Below, piece after piece: positions 6,068 to 12,019 of a stretch of DNA of 13,003 nucleotides. How positions within the stretch are numbered: position 1 is the first letter of the stretch; every line of letters begins with the position of its first letter. Source of the DNA: an uncultured Variovorax sp. (GTDB lineage: Bacteria > Pseudomonadota > Gammaproteobacteria > Burkholderiales > Burkholderiaceae); the NCBI GenBank assembly GCA_946478645.1, contig CAMLCW010000120.1:1-13003 (forward strand). Direction: 5' to 3'. Below the pieces are notes generated by a model that was given only the letters and a program-made list of their open reading frames with translations, was not told the origin of the DNA and made no database searches. The translations under genes and the position numbers were made by a program.

Positions 6068-6964
6068 ATGGCCACTGCCCGTTCGATCGCATCGCTGACG
6101 CTGGGCTTCGGCCTGGTGTCGATCCCGGTCCGCCTCTACTCGGCCACCGAAAGTGCCGCGACCGTGCACTTCAACCTGCTGTCGAAGGAAGGCGAGCGCG
6201 TCAAGCAGCAGTACGTGTCCGCGAGCGATCCGAAGAAGGTGGTCCCGCGCGCCGAAATGGTGAAGGGCTACGAGTTCGAGAAAGACCGCTACGTCATCTT
6301 CAGGCCCGAGGAGCTCAAGGCGCTGGAGGAAGGTGGAAGCCACCTGATCGACATCGTCGCCTTCATTCCGTCGGATGCGGTCGACCCGATCTACTACGAC
6401 AAGCCCTACTACCTCGCACCCGACAAGCGCGGCGGCAAGCCGTACAACCTGCTGAAGAAGGCGATGCTCGAGAGCGGGCGCTGCGCGCTCGCCAAGTGGG
6501 CCTGGAAGTCGAAGCAGTACGTGGTGCAGGTGCGCGCGCGCGACGAGGGGCTGGTGCTGCAGCAATTGCTGTACGCGGACGAGGTGCGCTCGCTGAACGA
6601 TCTCGACATCGAGCAGCTGGAACCGAGCGCGTCCGAGCTCAAGCTCGCGCTGCAGCTCATCGACCAGATCTCGCAGGACAGCTACGACCCGACGATGTTC
6701 GAGGACGAGGAAAAAAAGCGCATCCTCGCCGCCATCGACGCAAAGATCGCCGGCGAGGAGATCGTCGCCACCGAGCACCCCGAGGATGCGGGCACGGGCC
6801 AGGTGATCGACCTCGCGGAGATGCTCAAGGCCAGCCTTGCGCGACGCCCGGGCGCGGAGGCCAAGGCCGCGCCGCTGCGCAGCGTGCCGGGCAAGGCCAA
6901 GCGCGCGCCCAGGGCGCCCGAGAAGACCGCTGCGCCCCCGGCCCGTGCGCGCATGAAGAAGTGA
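6068..6964 (+). CDS. ku: Ku protein, first copy (bacterial non-homologous end joining)
   Basis: A 298-aa bacterial Ku. Ku dimerises into a ring that threads onto broken double-strand DNA ends and recruits LigD for non-homologous end joining. The Ku core spans about 5-190: IASLTLGFGLVSIPVRLYSA, FNLLSKEGERVKQQYV, VVPRAEMVKGYEFEKDRYVIF, YYDKPYYLAPDKRGGKPYNLL, SKQYVVQVRARDEGLVLQQLLYADEVR. A helical segment (about 186-235) and the conserved short C-terminal motif GQVIDLAEMLKASL (about 244-257) follow, then a Pro/Ala/Lys/Arg tail of about 40 residues. I chose the ATG at 6068 over 6038 because GAGGAG lies 6 nt upstream and MATARSIASLTLGFGL is the family's start. The next gene's GTG overlaps this stop. 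No ligD is visible nearby. Confidence 0.96.
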   Translation: MATARSIASLTLGFGLVSIPVRLYSATESAATVHFNLLSKEGERVKQQYVSASDPKKVVPRAEMVKGYEFEKDRYVIFRPEELKALEEGGSHLIDIVAFIPSDAVDPIYYDKPYYLAPDKRGGKPYNLLKKAMLESGRCALAKWAWKSKQYVVQVRARDEGLVLQQLLYADEVRSLNDLDIEQLEPSASELKLALQLIDQISQDSYDPTMFEDEEKKRILAAIDAKIAGEEIVATEHPEDAGTGQVIDLAEMLKASLARRPGAEAKAAPLRSVPGKAKRAPRAPEKTAAPPARARMKK

Positions 6965-7809
6965 ACGCCTCGCCCGGGTTCTCCTCGACGCCCCACACGC
7001 TGCGCGGCGTGGCCCAGCTGCTGGGCCTCTCGCGGCACGCGGTCAGCAAGCTGATCGAGCTCGGCTTCGTCGCGCCGGTGAAAACGCCCGCGGGCACCTG
7101 GCAGTTCTCGTTCCAGGACGTGGTGCTGCTGCGCTCGGCGCACGAGCTGCGCGCGGCGCGCATCCCGACGCGGCAGATCCTGCGCTCGTTGCGGCAGCTC
7201 AAGGCCCGGCTCCCTGCCGAGATGCCGCTCGCGGGCCTGCGCATCAAGGCCGAGGGCGCCCGGGTCACCGTGCGCTCGTCCGATGCGCAATGGGAGCCCG
7301 ACACCGGCCAGTTGCTGCTCGACCTCCGCATCGAGCCCGGCGCGGGTTCGGTGAGCTTCCTGTTCGCGCGGCAAGACCGTGGCACGGTCAGCACCGCCGA
7401 TCCCGATGCGCTCTTCGAACGCGCCGAGGCGCTCGAGGCCACGGCACCGGCGGACGCCGAATCCCTGTACCGGCAGATCCTTGCGCATGACCCGGCCCAT
7501 GCCCATGCCTACCTGAACCTCGGCTTCATGCTGTGCGAGGCAGGCCGCTGCGCCGAGGCCGCCGCGCTGTACGACGCGGGCCTGCGGCACTGCGGCGACG
7601 ATCCGCTGATGCACTACAACCATGCGGTCGCGCTCGAAGGTGCCGGCCAGGTGCACGATGCGCTGGCCAGCTACGAGAAGGCGCTGCAGCTGCAGCCGGA
7701 CCTGGCCGATGCGCACCAGAACGCGGCACTGCTCTACGCCGAGCTCGGCCACAAGCAGCTCGCGATCCGGCACTTCAGCGCGTTCCGGCGCCTTCAGGGC
7801 AAGGCGTAG
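6961..7809 (+). CDS. MerR-like HTH protein with C-terminal TPR repeats, between two ku genes
   Basis: A 282-aa fusion. Residues 12-80 form a MerR-like winged helix: TLRGVAQLLGLSRHAVSKLIELGFVAPVKTPAGTWQFSFQDVVLLRSAHELRAARIPTRQILRSLRQLK. A beta-rich linker (about 90-140, LRIKAEGARVTVRSSDAQWEP, LLLDLRIEPG) leads to three or four tetratricopeptide repeats (about 148-280), for example AESLYRQILAHDPAHAHAYLNLGFMLCEAG and VHDALASYEKALQLQPDLADAHQNAALLYAELG. It likely binds DNA and uses the TPR part to bind a partner protein. The start is inferred: GTG at 6961 shares GTGA with the first ku stop, giving translational coupling, and no better start lies near the HTH. The stop is 84 nt before the second ku. 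Regulating or assisting Ku is inference from position only. Confidence 0.85.
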   Translation: MNASPGFSSTPHTLRGVAQLLGLSRHAVSKLIELGFVAPVKTPAGTWQFSFQDVVLLRSAHELRAARIPTRQILRSLRQLKARLPAEMPLAGLRIKAEGARVTVRSSDAQWEPDTGQLLLDLRIEPGAGSVSFLFARQDRGTVSTADPDALFERAEALEATAPADAESLYRQILAHDPAHAHAYLNLGFMLCEAGRCAEAAALYDAGLRHCGDDPLMHYNHAVALEGAGQVHDALASYEKALQLQPDLADAHQNAALLYAELGHKQLAIRHFSAFRRLQGKA

Positions 7810-7893
7810 GCGCGGGCGTGGCTTCTTCCTACGGCGGGCGCGGGCGCTTCGCGCTAGCTTGAGCGGCATCGATCCACTGCAAGGAGTTGAATC

Positions 7894-8823
7894 TTGGCCA
7901 CTGGCGGCAGCAGAACCCTCTGGAAGGGCGCGATCACATTCGGGCTGGTGCACATCCCCGTGGGCCTGCACACCGCGAGCACCGAACAGGGCGTCGACTT
8001 CGACTGGCTCGACAAGCGCAGCATGGACCGCGTCGGCTACAAGCGCGTCAACAAGCGCACCGGCAAGGAGATCGCGCGCGAGAACATCGTCAAGGGCATC
8101 GAGTACGAGGACGGCCAGTACGTCGTCATCTCGCCGGAGGAAATCGAGGCGGCCTATCCGCGCACCACGCAGACCATCGAGATCCAGCGCTTCATCGAGG
8201 CCAGCGAGATCCCCTTCCTCTACCTGGAGCGGCCCTACTACGTCGCGCCGATCAACAAGGGGCACAAGGTCTACGCGCTGCTGCGCGAGGTCATGGTGAA
8301 GACCGGGAAGATCGGCCTCGCGAAGGTGGTGATCGCCACCAAGCAGCACCTGGCCGCGCTGGTGCCCGCGGGCGAGGTGCTGGTGCTGAACCTGCTGCGC
8401 TGGGGCGACGAGGTCAAGCCGGTCGAGGGCCTCGACCTGCCCGCTGCCGGCGTCAAGGGCGCGAAGATCACCGCCGCCGAAATGAAGATGGCCGAGCAGC
8501 TCGTGAAGGACATGAGCGGCAAGTGGAAGCCCGAGGAATTCAAGGACGAGTTCAAGCACGCGGTCATGAAGTTGGTCGAGAAGAAGGTCAAGGCCGGCGA
8601 CACCGAAACCGTGATCGAGCCCGAGGAAGAGGCGCCGTCGCAAGGCGCCGAGGTCATCGACCTGACCGAGCTCCTGACCCGCAGCCTGCGCGGCGGCAAG
8701 GCCGCCAAGGCCTCCGGGGCCGCACCGGCGAAGAAGACGGCCGTATCGAAGAAAAAGACCGGTGCCACCGCGAAGAAGGCCGCAGCCAAGAAGTCGTCGG
8801 CCTCGCGCCGCAAGGCGGCGTAG
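7894..8823 (+). CDS. ku: Ku protein, second divergent copy with Lys-rich tail
   Basis: A 309-aa Ku paralogue, clearly different from the first copy in sequence. The core (about 5-185) has LWKGAITFGLVHIPVGLHTA, FDWLDKRSMDRVGYKRVNK, IVKGIEYEDGQYVVISPEEIE, LERPYYVAPINKGHKVYALLREV, TKQHLAALVPAGEVLVLNLLRWGDEV. After a helical region it has the conserved AEVIDLTELLTRSL (about 252-265), then a long Lys/Ala tail (about 268-309, many KK, SKKK and AKK runs) like those in Ku proteins that bind DNA without free ends. The start is TTG at 7894: AAGGAG (7881-7886) is 7 nt upstream and no ATG exists near the family N-terminus. TTG starts lower expression. It may homodimerise or pair with the first Ku. Confidence 0.96.
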   Translation: MATGGSRTLWKGAITFGLVHIPVGLHTASTEQGVDFDWLDKRSMDRVGYKRVNKRTGKEIARENIVKGIEYEDGQYVVISPEEIEAAYPRTTQTIEIQRFIEASEIPFLYLERPYYVAPINKGHKVYALLREVMVKTGKIGLAKVVIATKQHLAALVPAGEVLVLNLLRWGDEVKPVEGLDLPAAGVKGAKITAAEMKMAEQLVKDMSGKWKPEEFKDEFKHAVMKLVEKKVKAGDTETVIEPEEEAPSQGAEVIDLTELLTRSLRGGKAAKASGAAPAKKTAVSKKKTGATAKKAAAKKSSASRRKAA

Positions 8824-8863
8824 CCGCGGATGGGTACCCCGCCTGCCGTTGTCAAAAGCAACC

Positions 8864-8880
8864 GCCCGCAACAAGCGGGC
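8864..8880. terminator. Hairpin GCCCGC-AACAA-GCGGGC after the second ku
   Basis: Perfect 6-bp GC stem with a 5-nt loop, 40 nt beyond the second ku stop. No T-run follows on the plus strand, so it is at best a weak or Rho-assisted terminator or a 3'-end stabiliser. Confidence 0.35.
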
Positions 8881-8907
8881 TGCGGCGACGGCGGCGGCCG
8901 CTACAGT
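8880..8907 (+). promoter_or_regulatory. Possible promoter for the glycosyltransferase
   Basis: CTGCGG (8880-8885), 16 nt, then TACAGT (8902-8907). The -10-like box matches four of six consensus bases in the CTACAGTGGG context often seen before GC-rich betaproteobacterial genes; the -35 is poor. Low confidence. Confidence 0.25.
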
Positions 8908-8954
8908 GGGCAGTCCTCTTTCTGGCGCACCACGCGGTGCGATGCGACCGTGAC

Positions 8955-9851
8955 ATGAGCCCGGTATTCCTGTTGCTCGTCCATGCCGATCCGCCGCAGG
9001 CGAAGCGCCTGTTGCGCCACCTCGCCTCCGTGGGGCGCTGCTTCGTCCATGTCGATGCCAAAGCCGACATGGCCGCGTTCGAGGTCGCGGACCCGCGCGT
9101 GGCGTTCGTGAGCCCCCGCATCGACGTGCGCTGGGGTGCCATTTCGCAGGTCGAGGCCACCCTGCAGCTCATGCGCACCGCGCTCGCGCAGTGCGACCCG
9201 GCGCAGGTGAGCCATTTCGTGCTGCTCTCGGGAAGCTGCTATCCACTGCGCCCGATGGACGCGTTCCGCGCCCACCTGCAGGCGCATGCGGGCACCAACT
9301 TCATCAAGCTGATGCCGCTCGCCAGCACGCGCAAGCTGCATGAACGCGTGCGCCACTTCTGGTTCTACGAAGACCTGCCGGTCGACGGGCGCAAGTTCAC
9401 CCGGGTGCGGCTGCTGCGCGGCCTGCTGCAGCTCGCGGGCAAGTTCGGCCGCCGTTCATTCCCGCTCGTTCCCGCGTGGTACTTCGGCTCGCAATGGTGG
9501 GCACTGACGCCCGAGACCGCGGGCTACCTTGCGGCCCATCCGCATGAAGCGGCGCTGAAGCGCTTCCTGCGCTACGCCAAGGCGCCGGACGAGATCTACT
9601 TCCACACGCTGCTCGCGAATTCGCCGCTGCAGCACACGGTGGAGCCCGTCACCGGCAGCGGGGTCTGGGACGCGGCGAACCTGCACCTGATCGACCCCTC
9701 GCTCTCGCGCTGGTTCCAGGCCGCCGACTACGAGGAGGTCGTCGCATCGGGCCGCTGGTTCGTGCGCAAGGTCGGCAGCGACATCTCGCGCGATCTCTGC
9801 GACCGGCTCGACAGCAACCTGGCCGGAGCGACTGGCGAGCAGCGCGCGTAG
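8955..9851 (+). CDS. GT14-family (Core-2/I-branching type) glycosyltransferase
   Basis: A 298-aa GT-A-fold-like glycosyltransferase of the beta-1,6-N-acetylglucosaminyltransferase type, which usually acts on surface polysaccharide. Family landmarks in order: FLLLVHADPPQAKRLLRHL (about 5-23), CFVHVDAKAD (29-38), RWGAISQVEATLQLM (59-73), HFVLLSGSCYPLRP (87-100), YFGSQWWALTPETAGYL (176-192), APDEIYFHTLLANSP (210-224) and RWFVRKVGSDISRDLCDRLD (267-286). No signal peptide or transmembrane helix is evident, so it is probably cytosolic. I chose ATG 8955 because SPVFLLLVHAD is the family's N-terminus; an in-frame GTG at 8937 adds six residues. The ribosome binding site is poor. Donor sugar and acceptor are unknown. 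Its place after ku has no obvious logic. It converges on the next gene with a 17-bp gap. Confidence 0.88.
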   Translation: MSPVFLLLVHADPPQAKRLLRHLASVGRCFVHVDAKADMAAFEVADPRVAFVSPRIDVRWGAISQVEATLQLMRTALAQCDPAQVSHFVLLSGSCYPLRPMDAFRAHLQAHAGTNFIKLMPLASTRKLHERVRHFWFYEDLPVDGRKFTRVRLLRGLLQLAGKFGRRSFPLVPAWYFGSQWWALTPETAGYLAAHPHEAALKRFLRYAKAPDEIYFHTLLANSPLQHTVEPVTGSGVWDAANLHLIDPSLSRWFQAADYEEVVASGRWFVRKVGSDISRDLCDRLDSNLAGATGEQRA

Positions 9852-9868
9852 CCCGCGCCGCCACGGCC

Positions 9869-10201
9869 CTATGGCCGGATGATCACCGTCGGGGGCTGGA
9901 TCACGACGGCCGGCGGCTGGACGACGACGCCCGCGGGCGGCGGGTAGCCATGGCGCGGTGCTTCATAGACCGGCTGCGGCGCGGGCTCCCGGCATTTGCG
10001 CTTCTCCTTGAACCCGCCGTTCTTTTCCCACTTGCGCTCGACCTTGCAGTACCCGTCCCAGTACGTCTCCTTGTGCGGGGGGCCACCCCGGCCCTTGCGG
10101 CCGTGGCCGCTTTCGTCCTTGTGGGGATCGGCGAGCGCGGGGGACATCACCGCAGCAAGAAGCAACGCGATGCAGGACAGGGGACGGAGAGGATGGTTCA
10201 T
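9869..10201 (-). CDS. Small secreted hypothetical protein with signal peptide
   Basis: A 110-aa precursor. Residues 1-24 are a signal peptide (MNHPLRPLSCIALLLAAVMS, cleavage likely after ALA24). The mature part is Lys/Gly-rich (HKDESGHGRKGRGGPPHKE), then YWDGYCKVERKWEKNGGFKEKRKC (about 47-70) with two cysteines that could form a disulfide in the periplasm, then a Pro/Val-rich tail with repeated VVQPP and VIQPP. This pattern is common in small periplasmic proteins of Comamonadaceae; no function is known to me. No good ribosome binding site precedes the ATG at 10201-10199. It lies 32 nt downstream of the redoxin on the same strand and may share its transcript. Confidence 0.8.
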   Translation of the reverse strand: MNHPLRPLSCIALLLAAVMSPALADPHKDESGHGRKGRGGPPHKETYWDGYCKVERKWEKNGGFKEKRKCREPAPQPVYEAPRHGYPPPAGVVVQPPAVVIQPPTVIIRP

Positions 10202-10233
10202 GGGCGCTTGGAATGTGATTTGTTCCCATGATC

Positions 10234-10809
10234 CTACTCCCGGCGCGTACTTCTTTTCTGTGCCTGCAGCGTTGCGTTTTCATCCGCGGCGCAGCCCTCC
10301 CCTCCCCCCGGCCGCGTGGCCAGCGGGCCCGGTGCCGCCTCGGCCGCCAGCTGGCCGATGGCCGCACCGAGTGCCATGTCGTCGAGGATGCCGAAGTGGC
10401 TCATCCGGATGCGGCCCTGCCGGTCGATCAGCACCGTGCTCGGCGTGCCCTGCAGCTGGTACTCCCGCATGGTGGCGGGAATGCTGCTGCCGCGCACGGG
10501 CGTGTCGATGCCGATCGGGAACATGTAGCGGTACTCGCGCACGAACGCACTCAGCGCCGCGGGGGTCATCACCTCGTGGTGCTCGAACACCGTGTGCAAA
10601 CCGATCACGGCCACCTCGGCCGCATCGAAAAGCTGCCGCGTCTTCTTCGCCTGCGGCAGCGCGTGCGTCACGCAGGCCGGGCAAAGCATCTGGAACGCAT
10701 GCAGCACGACGACGCGGCCGCGCAGCGATGGCAGCGTGACGGGCGCCTCGGTGTTGAGCCATTGGGCGACCTGCCATTCGGGCGCCGGGGGAAAGCTGTG
10801 ATTCGGCAT
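10234..10809 (-). CDS. Thioredoxin-fold redoxin (TlpA/AhpC-TSA-like), no signal peptide
   Basis: A 191-aa thioredoxin-fold protein. The active-site CPAC is at residues 43-46 (VVVLHAFQMLCPACVTHALP) and the cis-proline segment is GTPSTVLIDRQGRI. Between them lies EVAVIGLHTVFEHHEVMTPAALSAFVREYRYMFPIGIDTP, the usual insertion of TlpA/ResA-like redoxins. Most TlpA proteins are exported, but this one has no signal peptide from ATG 10809-10807 and appears cytosolic. A longer reading frame upstream to 10896 adds Arg/Ser-rich residues that look like shadow. The ribosome binding site is weak (GAAG). It sits 25 nt downstream of the AhpD-type gene on the same strand. The pairing suggests it reduces that peroxidase-like protein or works beside it in peroxide detoxification (inference). 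The C-terminal 25 residues are low-complexity. Confidence 0.87.
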   Translation of the reverse strand: MPNHSFPPAPEWQVAQWLNTEAPVTLPSLRGRVVVLHAFQMLCPACVTHALPQAKKTRQLFDAAEVAVIGLHTVFEHHEVMTPAALSAFVREYRYMFPIGIDTPVRGSSIPATMREYQLQGTPSTVLIDRQGRIRMSHFGILDDMALGAAIGQLAAEAAPGPLATRPGGGEGCAADENATLQAQKRSTRRE

Positions 10810-10834
10810 GTCGGATGCTTCAGGTGGGCGGCAG

Positions 10835-11275
10835 TCAGGCGGTGCCGGCGCGCAGCTTGACCGACGGGAAATCGAGCGGCACGTCGAACGCGACATTCAC
10901 ATAATTGGTGAACAGGTTCAAGGCCACATGCGCGAGGATCTCGACGATCTGGCCGTCGTCGAAGCCCACGTCGCGCAGCGCCTGCACGTCGGCCGCCGAG
11001 ACCTGCCCGCGCGCCTCGACGAGCTGCAGCGCGAAGCGCAGCGCCGCCGCGGTGCGCGGGTCCGACGACTCGCCGGCCTGCGCGGCCGCCATGTCCGCGG
11101 CCGGCACACCCGCCTTGCGCCCGAGCGCGGTGTGGGCGGCCAGGCAGTAGTGGCAGGCGTTGCGGTCGGCGACCGCCACTGCGATCTGTTCGCCGAGCTG
11201 CGGCGCAATCGCACCGCCGCCGAGTGCGCCGAACGCACCCCACATGCTCTGCAGCGCGGCGGGCGAAGTGGTCAC
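10835..11275 (-). pseudogene. AhpD/carboxymuconolactone decarboxylase-family protein, N-terminus missing
   Basis: The 146-aa remaining frame has the family core: LGEQIAVAVADRNACHYCLAAHTALGRKAG, with the redox pair Cys41-His-Tyr-Cys44 and His48, then AALRFALQLVEARGQVSAADVQALRDVGFDDGQIVEILAHVALNLFTNYVNVAFDV. Members of this group are typically about 180-190 aa and reach the motif SPAALQSMW only after about 40-45 residues. Here that motif is at residues 4-12, straight after a GTG with no ribosome binding site. Upstream the frame reads Arg/Thr-rich nonsense (TTTRRGTPARAEC) to a stop at 11336-11338 without any start codon. The opposite strand just beyond is the interior of an AraC gene. I read this as a 5' deletion. 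The catalytic part is intact, so a shortened product might still be made. Redoxin follows 25 nt downstream. Confidence 0.72.
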
Positions 11276-11297
11276 GCATTCGGCGCGCGCCGGCGTG
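11271..11297. other. Deletion-like junction between two divergent truncated genes
   Basis: On the minus strand, AhpD-family homology begins at about 11273. On the plus strand, AraC-family homology begins at about 11295-11300. Divergent genes need a promoter region between them, yet fewer than 30 bp are available and both proteins lack their N-termini. The likely breakpoint lies in this interval. No insertion sequence, target duplication or clear flanking repeat is visible. An assembly collapse would look the same. Confidence 0.6.
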
Positions 11298-11972
11298 CCG
11301 CGCCGCGTGGTCGTGAAGGAGCCGACGCTGCTCTTCTATCCGCGGCCGCTCGCGCACAGCTTTCACAACGCGCCCTCGGAGGGCTCCAACTTCGTCTGCG
11401 CCACGCTCGCGTTCGATGGCGGCGACATGCATCCGCTCGCGCGCGCGCTGCCGCCGCTGGTGCGGCTTCCGCTGCGCGCGGTCGATGGCCTCGAACACTC
11501 GCTGGCGCTGCTCTTCGCCGAAACCGGCCGCGTGCTGTGCGGCCACCGCCTGCTCGCCGACCGGCTTTTCGAGGTGGTGCTGATCCAATTGCTGCGCTGG
11601 CTGCTCGACCATCCCGAAGAAAGCGACATGCCGCCGGGCCTGCTCACCGGCCTGGGCGACCCCGCGCTTGCGCGCGTGCTGGTGGCCCTGCACGAGCGCC
11701 CCGGCGGTGCCTGGACGTTGGAGCGGATGGCGCGCGAGGCCGGCCTGTCGCGCAGCGCGTTCGCCGAGCGCTTCAAGGCCGTGGTGGACGCCACGCCCGC
11801 CGACTACCTGGCCCATTGGCGGCTTGCGATCGCGCAAGCCGAGCTTCGCCGCGGCGCATCGATCAAGGCCATCGCCAACACGCTCGGCTATGCCAATGCG
11901 TCGGCGCTGTCGCGCGTGTTCGCGCAGAAGATCGGCATGTCGCCGCGCGAGTGGCTTGCCGGCGCCGGCTGA
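11295..11972 (+). pseudogene. AraC-family transcriptional regulator (cupin type), N-terminal half of sensor domain missing
   Basis: The remaining frame (about 225 residues from GTG 11295) starts in the middle of the cupin-type sensor: VVVKEPTLLFYPRPLAHSF, SNFVCATLAFDGG, MHPLARALPPLVRLPL. Relatives carry roughly 60-70 residues before EPTLLFYPRP; here there are eight. The C-terminal DNA-binding part is complete: WTLERMAREAGLSRSAFAERF (about 140-160) and IKAIANTLGYANASALSRVF (about 190-209), ending MSPREWL. Upstream the frame is open, but only through the antisense of the AhpD-type gene, and no ribosome binding site supports any start. Head-to-head contact with that equally truncated gene suggests one deletion took both 5' ends and the promoter between them. 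If translated it would bind DNA without normal sensing. Confidence 0.72.
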
Positions 11973-12004
11973 GGGGAATCGCACCCGCGGAGCGAGGCTG
12001 GCTT

Positions 12005-12010
12005 CACAAT
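12005..12010 (+). promoter_or_regulatory. -10-like box CACAAT just before the LysR start
   Basis: CACAAT (12005-12010) in the context CTTCACAATACCG ends 9 nt before the LysR ATG at 12020. A -10 box here would start transcription within a few bases of the ATG, giving a leaderless or nearly leaderless mRNA. This agrees with the lack of any Shine-Dalgarno sequence. No good -35 is seen. Confidence 0.4.
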
Positions 12011-12019
12011 ACCGACGCG

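Noticed and set aside
7809..7846. Direct repeat GGCGCGGGCG (7809-7818 and 7837-7846) and small hairpin GCGC-TTC-GCGC before the second ku
   Set aside because: Ten bases of pure G/C in very GC-rich DNA is expected by chance; no poly-T follows the hairpin.
6682..8874. 730-codon open frame on the minus strand
   Set aside because: It runs antisense through the HTH-TPR gene and second ku; composition is Leu/Arg/Gly/Asp shadow typical of GC-rich third positions, with no domain.
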